The notes below the pieces were generated by a model. That model searched no databases. It was not told the origin of the DNA and saw only the letters and a program-made list of their open reading frames with translations. This document shows positions 58,095 to 64,000 of a stretch of DNA of 64,000 nt, in pieces. A program made the position numbers and the translations under genes. The stretch is from Buddleja alternifolia (taxonomy: Eukaryota; Streptophyta; Magnoliopsida; Lamiales; Scrophulariaceae), in the NCBI GenBank assembly GCA_019426215.1, contig CM033395.1, positions 69,501 to 133,500 on the forward strand. The letters are read 5' to 3'. How positions within the stretch are numbered: the stretch's first letter is position 1; each line of letters opens with the position of its first letter.

Positions 58095-59701
58095 AAGTTT
58101 TGTTTTCTTTTTGCTTTTGTTTTTGTTTTGTTTACTTTGTTTCTTTATGTTGTGTTATAGCATGCACTTTTAGCATGTATGCTTTCATATGCTTGATGGT
58201 TTGTTTGATAAGTATGTTGAGCATGTTATAGTAGCAATTCCCCGTTGTTTTGAGAGGCCTATTTTGATGAGATGAGTTTGATTTAGAACATATTTGTGAT
58301 GAAGGATTGTTTTTCAACAATCCTTGATTATAAGTACTCTTATACCTTTTGCATGCGTTTATGTGAGACAACATTAGGGACAATGTTGAGTTTTAGTTTG
58401 GGGGTATATGTGAGTAGTACTTTGTGGTTTGAATACATTCATATGATTGATCACCATGTGTTTGCTATTTTTGTCATGTCATGTGTTCCTCGTTTAGCTC
58501 AAGTTTGGGGGAATTTGTATGCTATCATGTTTATATGTGTTTATGTTAAGAAAATCAAGCATGGTTTTTTTTTTTCTTTTTTTAGTCCTTCCAATTGATG
58601 CATTTAAATTGATTAACTTTAAAAAATGGCATGATTTTTTGAAATAAATTGAATTTAATGGAACATATATATCTTTGAAATTGCTCATGGAGACCCTAGA
58701 CTAGGATTAATTTCTTAGATGATTCACATTGCACAATAAATCGAGGGTAGAGGAGTTGAGAGGATAACCATCTTAAGACACTTAAGGAGTTTTTCCCGAA
58801 AAAATTAACTTAGATTTTTCATAAAGTTATAAGTTGAGTAGTAATTTTTTATGTTAAACAATGAATTAAAAAGGTTGAAGTTTGGTATGACCACAAGTGG
58901 TCAGGCTAATATGTACTGGAGGTGAAAAGTTCCATGCCTATATACTGTACTATTATGCTAATTTGAGCTAAGCTCAAGCCAAAAAGAAGCGAATTGTTTA
59001 AAAGATCTAGTTTTATTTCGTGGCCTTTGACACTCGAGTGATTAAATTCTTAGGAGTGTCTTTACACTTAATGCCCCAAAACTATCTAGTTTGGGAGTCA
59101 TTGATCTAAAGCTTGTTACATGGGTGCCATAGAAAGCCTAATGGAATAAAACATTGCACATGATCTAGCCTTAATGAAGTTAATTGGAAAGTTTCATATG
59201 AATTGAAAGTTTGAATGGTTGAGATAATGAAATTTAAATGGCTATGAAATTTTCTATGATTCTTATGCTTTGTGTTTGATCATAAAGTTGATAGATATGG
59301 GATTAATGTCCAAAATTTGGTAAGGATGCCTCTCGACTATAATACCTTAGATTTGTTTTCACTACACCCTATGGAGTCTTTTCCAGTATTGGTGTCACAT
59401 GAGCAAAAGTAGTTGATATGTATATATATTTGTGAGCTGTAAAAGGATGATTTTGCGCCATTTATTCTTGTTAATTATGTTGAGATGTATTCATCTGGTT
59501 GAGATTGAAAGTTTGTTAGATTTTGTAGGTATATCGTCTGCAAACCCTCACGAGACTATAACTCGTCCTTTGAGGTAACTTAAAGGTTTAAAGGCTTGTT
59601 GCACATGCTAAGTGCAATCGTTTACTCCACGAAAGTGAGTTCGTTTGTTGTTTTTGTTTTCTCCTTTTGGTTGATGATGTTTTTTGTGCCCTAGACTTTT
59701 T
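58095..59701 (+). other. Long non-coding 3' part of the single-ORF element
   Basis: No gene. GGGACAATGTTGAGTTTTAG followed by TTTGGGGGTA (58378-58407) and AAGTTTGGGGGAA (58502-58514) are polypurine-like words that commonly lie in the 3' non-coding part of Athila-type elements. The rest is AT-rich. Confidence 0.5.
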
Positions 59702-59738
59702 ATTGCTCGAGGTCGAGCAATTGATAAGTTTGAGGGAG
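59702..59738 (+). other. Palindrome and polypurine tract before the 3' LTR
   Basis: ATTGCTCGAGGTCGAGCAAT (59702-59721) is a nine-base-arm palindrome with a two-base centre. AAGTTTGAGGGAG, the polypurine tract, follows and abuts the 3' LTR remnant. A very similar arrangement precedes the 3' LTR in Athila-type elements. Confidence 0.7.
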
Positions 59739-59755
59739 TAATGGATAGTGTGTCA
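59739..59755 (+). repeat. 3' LTR remnant, about 17 bp
   Basis: TAATGGATA matches the first nine bases of the 5' LTR (TGATGGATA) with one change. GTGTGTCA then matches its end (CGTGTCA). Everything between is gone. The target duplication AAATAT follows directly. Confidence 0.65.
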
Positions 59756-59761
59756 AAATAT

Positions 59762-60999
59762 TGGCAGGTGGAACATGGGATTAGGACAAACTCATACAAG
59801 TTGTCCCGTTGAATGTGGTGGAAAGGATTGCTAGAGTGCCATTTAACACATGCGATTCAGACGTGCCGATTTGGAAACTTACATCTAGTGGAACTTTTAC
59901 TATTAAATCTACTTGGAATCTTGTTCGGGATACGAAGGAGGCCCCCGAAATTTATGAGGATATTTGGAACACTTGCATTAAGCCATCGATGTCAATCTTT
60001 GCATGGCGTCTTTTACATAACTGGATACCAATTGATGAAAATATTCAATCTAAAGGTATACAGTTAGTATCAAAATGCGTGTGTTGTAGTAATGGGATGA
60101 TGGAAACAAGTGAACATTTATTCATTAATAGTGAGGGTGTTAGAAAAATTGAAAATTATTTTGCAATGTTGTGTGAATTCCAATTACCTAATACTTCCAA
60201 TATTAATATATGGTGGCAAAGTTGGCTCATTGGATCAGGTCCTAGAAGTGTTAGACGATTAATTTCGATGTTGATTTTGTGGTTTATCTGGGTCAAACGT
60301 AATAAGGCTAAGCATGAACAGTTTAAATTTCACATTCCTCGAGTGTAAATATGTGTAGCCCATTACTTACGGTTGCTTCACAAGTTTGGTATACTCGACT
60401 CAAGGTGTTGGAGGGGGGATGAGTGGTTAGCACAAATGATTGGTGTTAAAAGAAAGCATTTTGTGGGACAAGTTTCGATTAAAGTAAATTGGGTTCCACT
60501 AACTCAAGGTTGGGTTAAGATGAATACAGATGGGGCATCGAAAGGCAATCCTGGTGAGGCTGGAGCGGGAGGTTTATTAAGGGATGTCAAGGGTAGGATT
60601 CTTTTTGCATTTTCTGATTACATAAGGGTGGCAACAAATAACTTTGTTGAGTTATATGGAGTGTGTAAGGGGCTGGAGATTTGTAACATGTTAGGATACG
60701 ACAAAGTTTGGGTTGAGTTGGATGCTCAAGTAATTATTTTCTTAATTACTCATGCATCTTTGGGCTACTAGGAATTTCAAAATCTTTTACAACGTATTAG
60801 AATCTTGAGAACCAAAATGGGGGTAATTTTTACTCATATTTGTAGAGAAGAAAATGGAGTGGCAGATTTAATGGCTAATAAGGCGCGTGCGAAAAAATGC
60901 TCATTGGAGATGATGGATAATGCTATCTCGGCTGTTGTCAAAATTGGGGCTATGATGGATATATCGTTTCCTAATTTTAGATTGACATGGAAGTAATAT
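59762..60999 (+). pseudogene. LINE ORF2, zinc-finger and RNase H part
   Basis: One frame runs from before 59809 to TAA at 60997-60999 with two stops (TAA 60346-60348, TAG 60769-60771). It opens with a reverse-transcriptase-associated zinc region (WNTCIKPSMSIFAWRLLHNW, then CVCC and HLF). The RNase H domain shows KMNTDGASKGNPGEAGAGG, FVELYGV, VELDAQ and ICREENGVADLMA, so the acidic catalytic residues are present. RNase H at the C-terminus is typical of plant L1 lineages. This is the continuation of 52454-55277 across the LTR element. Confidence 0.85.
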
Positions 61000-61694
61000 C
61001 TATTTTTGCTTTCATTTTATTTATAAAAACTTCCAAATGCGTTTAATTTTTGTGTTTGTGGTTGTACACAGATTGTTCCGGAGTGGTGATGGATGGTTCA
61101 CATCCATGCCAAGGCTTATAAGGAAGGTTTCATAGGAAATTCATGCATGCATGCTTTTAACTAACAGTTTATACTAGTATATGGTAGTTTGTTTCGTGTG
61201 CAGGTTGAATCTTATGGAAATTTCTTTTTTAATGGTTGTCTCTCGATTTTTCTTGGTATGGCCGGAATTTTGCCTTCTTAGGCGTTTGGATTATTTTTCG
61301 TTAGAGTGCTTTCCTATAGTTGCGTATTTGTTAAGCTTACCGGTTAGATTATTTGTTATTTGATAACCACGAGCTGAGCATAATGACCTATGTCATTCTG
61401 AACCCTACCTTACCCGAGTGAAAGCCCAAGGGGGTGTTCGACACCTGATTCTCCAAACCAACTGGTTAGAGATGATCAGCAATTACTCACTACAAGGGTC
61501 GTATAGTCGGTTTATTGTTGACATTGCACGGGTTATAGAGCTTAACTCTTGGGATTGAATAACGATAATCTAATTCCGTGTGGTTGCTATTAGTTTGGAA
61601 GAATTCTTTGTTTGCTTTTTCGAGACAAGATAGTACCTTGGGCTCTTTGGTTGTAAGTTCATTTTCTTGAGTTTTCATGCAAGTTTGTTCGTTT
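61000..61694 (+). other. LINE 3' region
   Basis: No coding sequence. Between the RNase H stop and the resumption of the tandem array at 61695. GT-rich with no poly(A) at the end. Part of it (about 61360-61690) may be a separate insertion, but I found no boundaries. Confidence 0.5.
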
Positions 61695-63690
61695 AATATA
61701 TATATACACTAAATATGTACACATGTCCTAAAATTTTTCAAAATTGCCGTGTCCCATGTCCGTGTAGTATCCCGTGTCACCGTGTTCGTGCAACATAGGA
61801 GATAGGACCAAATTACACTAAAACTAAGTTATGAGACCAAAAATATAATTTTCCCACCAATTAATCCTGGTATCTAATGTACTGGAGTATTTCAGGGGTT
61901 AACTATTGCGATGCAATGTTCGAGTTTTACTTTCCCTCAAGCACTTGTTCCTCTGCTTGCTGCACGTCAGAGGAAAAATGCATTTTTTGTCCCATAACTT
62001 AGGCCTTATGAAAATTTGGTCCCATTATTATGCACTTCACCAATATATGTCCACTAACTCAGGAAAATGTGCAATTTAAATGCCATGCCCAAAGTCTGTT
62101 AACTATTTGATGGAAGTTGCACGTGCCCCTTACGCGCCCCATTAAGTTAGGTTCTAGTGGGGTAATCAACAACCAAAATTCCAGATTTTAGCTAATAAAT
62201 TGGGGGGGGGGGGGAACCCACAGAAATGGGCCACATTGCATTCCACTTCTTTGGTACCTCAAGCAAAACCATATGTGAAACTTTTTGAAGAATTCAAAAC
62301 ACAAAATCAGTTGAGGGGGACCTATTGGCACAATAAACAAAGTAAAACTAAATAAAAGTACACATTTTTTCAGTTCAATATTCATTTACAAGTCGACCAT
62401 TTTAGTTTTTTGTCTCTTCAATAGTGAACTCAAACACAACATGCCAAAATCAAGCACACAACCCAAAATAACAAATATCATACACATCTACAGAACATGT
62501 ACTACTAAACAAAGCAAAGAGTTCAAATATTCATGGAGTATTTCACAAGGACAAGTAAAACACAACTTGGCATATTCTGGGAGAGGATCTCTAACTAATG
62601 CGGCTGTACATTAAGCCATTGACACGATTGATGATCTAATTCTTCAATCCAATCGATTTTCTTGTGGTTGAAGTTGATTGTTGTTCTCCTCGCTCCACAA
62701 TCAAATAAAAGGAAAATTTGGGGGTGAGAGGCCAGGGTTTGGGGAGAATGAAATTTAACACATATTATTCATTTTTGCACCATACCCCAATTTAACAGCG
62801 CAAGTGAGGGACACATGCAATTTCCATCAAATACTTGACAATTTTTGGATGTAAGACTTAAATTCCACTTTTTTTTAGAGAGGCTACATTGCACGAAAAC
62901 GGCGTAAAATAGCCCCGTGAATTGTCTGACACATGTCAAACATGGACACGCGTCCGACAAGTGTCGGACACGGGCTTAGACATGTTGCCCACAAAGAAAA
63001 GAAAGTAACGCTGACACGAGTGTCGGACACAACATAGAGCCATGTCCAACGCATTTGAACAACATCAACGATGGTGGTAGACTGGTAGTCTTAGACGGAT
63101 ACTCAGCATTATTGGCAGTCAGTTGTTGGAAAAGTTAAGTTTTCACTGATTATTGCGCTTGAGGCGGAGAGGTGGTTTGAAGTTGGGAGGTGTAGCAGCC
63201 ATCGAGAGAAGATGGCTCTCAAAATTGTTCGTTGAGAAGTGAAGTGAAGCTACAAAGATGAGATAAAGTAAATTGTTGCTGACCTACTATTTTCTCTTGG
63301 ACCATGGGCCTGAATAAAATATTTGATATAATTAAATTTGTCAAGAGTTAACTTATAGCAATCCCTGCCACAATATATTTAACAACATGATTTTTTTAAG
63401 ACTAAGTCAAAAAAGAAAATATATAAAATAAAAATTTATCTAATTTCTAACATATATAATATATATATATATACACACGCACACTAAATATATACACGTG
63501 TCCTAGCCGTGTCGTGTCTTAAATTTTTTCAAAATTGTCGTGTCCCTTGTTCGTGCAACAAAGGAGATAGGGACGTACATCAGTGAATTGCATAATATTG
63601 GGACTAAATTATACTAAAACTAAGTTATGGGACTAAAAATACAATTTTTCCACCAATTAGCGAAAGGATAATCCTGTTATATGAAGTACG

Positions 63691-64000
63691 GGTGATACTT
63701 TGGCCATTATCGGGACCTCAGCTCTTAGGATGATATACACCTTTCCTTATATATTGTTCACATGGGCCTATCTATGTATGTATCCACGTCAAAAGTGTAG
63801 CTATGTATGGTTGTGAATTTTGGAAATATTTTCATTTTTTGGATCACCAAAAAATAAAAATACACAGTCCAAGCCAAATTCAATAGAAAATGGTCAAATT
63901 TTAAATACACTACACATTCCCCTATATAACAACCAATCATTTCAATCTTTCCACAACATTTTATCATTAATTACACTATCCCACTATCTAACTAATTATC
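63691..64000. other. AT-rich DNA beyond the array
   Basis: Similarity to the array unit stops near 63690. The remaining 310 bases contain no gene or repeat that I recognise. Confidence 0.5.

Larger units (their letters stand above)
55278..59755 (+). mobile_element. Single-ORF non-autonomous LTR element (Asp-tRNA primed), 3' LTR almost deleted
   Basis: Begins TGATGGATA inside LINE ORF2 and ends GTGTCA. AAATAT is repeated at 55272-55277 and 59756-59761, and the LINE resumes on both sides without loss. It holds a 1,655-bp 5' LTR, an Asp-tRNA primer site, one 319-residue ORF, a long non-coding part and a polypurine tract. No protease, reverse transcriptase or integrase. Its LTR end matches bases 1-69 of the window. 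Confidence 0.8.
50857..61694 (+). mobile_element. Full-length plant L1-type LINE, decayed, split by an LTR element
   Basis: 5' leader, ORF1 and ORF2 (endonuclease, reverse transcriptase, zinc finger, RNase H) and a 3' region, about 6.4 kb without the insert. It landed in the TATATA/CACACA junction between array units B and C. The left flank ends ATATATATATACACACACTA and the right begins AATATATATATACACTA, consistent with a target duplication altered by slippage. No poly(A) tail is visible at the right end. Confidence 0.8.
45400..63690. repeat. Tandem array of a 1.7-1.8 kb unit, opened by four insertions
   Basis: The word CCCAATTTRAYAGCGC recurs at 45421, 50246 and 62786. Removing the inserted elements leaves spacings of about 1.8 and 1.7 kb. 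Segments: A (45400-47400, partial), B (47400-50856), C (61695-63480, nearly complete) and D (63481-63690, partial). Each unit joins the next through a TATATA/CACACA run followed by ACACGTGTCC/ATACATGTGTCC. Shared blocks include AAGCACTTGTTCCTCTGCTT, GAAATGGGCCACATTGCATT and GGTTTGAAGTTGGGAGGTGT. CGTGTC and GACACG words are frequent in both orientations. No coding capacity recognised. Confidence 0.75.

Noticed and set aside
1..64000. CRISPR arrays, bacterial operons or phage genes
   Set aside because: None present. Spliced genes and plant TEs show this is a plant nuclear sequence.

Overview
This is a stretch of eudicot plant nuclear DNA made almost entirely of transposable elements nested inside each other. 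The signs are GT-AG introns, plant-type L1 LINEs with an RNase H domain, SIRE/Maximus-type copia elements, an Asp-tRNA-primed Ty3-like element, Mutator and hAT DNA transposons, and a plant R3H/SUZ gene. I see no rRNA, tRNA or organelle genes and no CRISPR. The exact species cannot be told from the sequence. All assignments come from reading the sequence; no database search was possible.

Layout. 1-69 is the end of an LTR. 70-6500 is a Mutator-like (MULE) region on the minus strand: a transposase gene broken by one stop codon, a 197-bp tandem repeat array, and a small unrecognised two-exon reading frame. 7042-7634 is the first exon, first intron and part of the second exon of a SERK/BAK1-type receptor kinase gene, cut off by a 5'-truncated LINE (about 7636-22895). 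That LINE holds a Ty3-like element (7908-22464), which holds a SIRE-type copia element (9031-21899): three levels of nesting. The copia element has gag, pol and a long third ORF.

24238-32936 (minus) is the one apparently intact host gene. I reconstruct a six-exon gene for a 304-residue R3H-domain/SUZ-motif protein. Its introns hold a SINE, two MITEs and LTR debris.

34345-45399 is another nest. A Ty3-like LTR and gag fragment are invaded by two hAT-type elements. A solo copia LTR sits inside one of these, and a second LTR of the same family (38110-43936) is split by a young gag-only SIRE derivative (38535-42674). 45400-63690 is a tandem array of a roughly 1.7-1.8 kb unit, each part opened by a different insertion: a Mutator MITE, a third solo LTR, and a full-length but decayed L1 LINE (50857-61694). 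That LINE is split by a single-ORF, Asp-primed LTR element (55278-59755) whose 3' LTR is almost entirely deleted.

How it works together: apart from the R3H gene, nearly every coding sequence is decayed, mostly by stop codons and G-to-A/C-to-T changes. Three unrelated enzymes (MULE transposase, copia integrase, LINE reverse transcriptase) show Asn where the family has a catalytic Asp. Intact reading frames remain in the gag-only SIRE derivative and in the single-ORF LTR element. The most unusual signal is a short AGCG/CGCT motif spread densely along the whole SIRE element, in LTRs, spacers and all reading frames alike.
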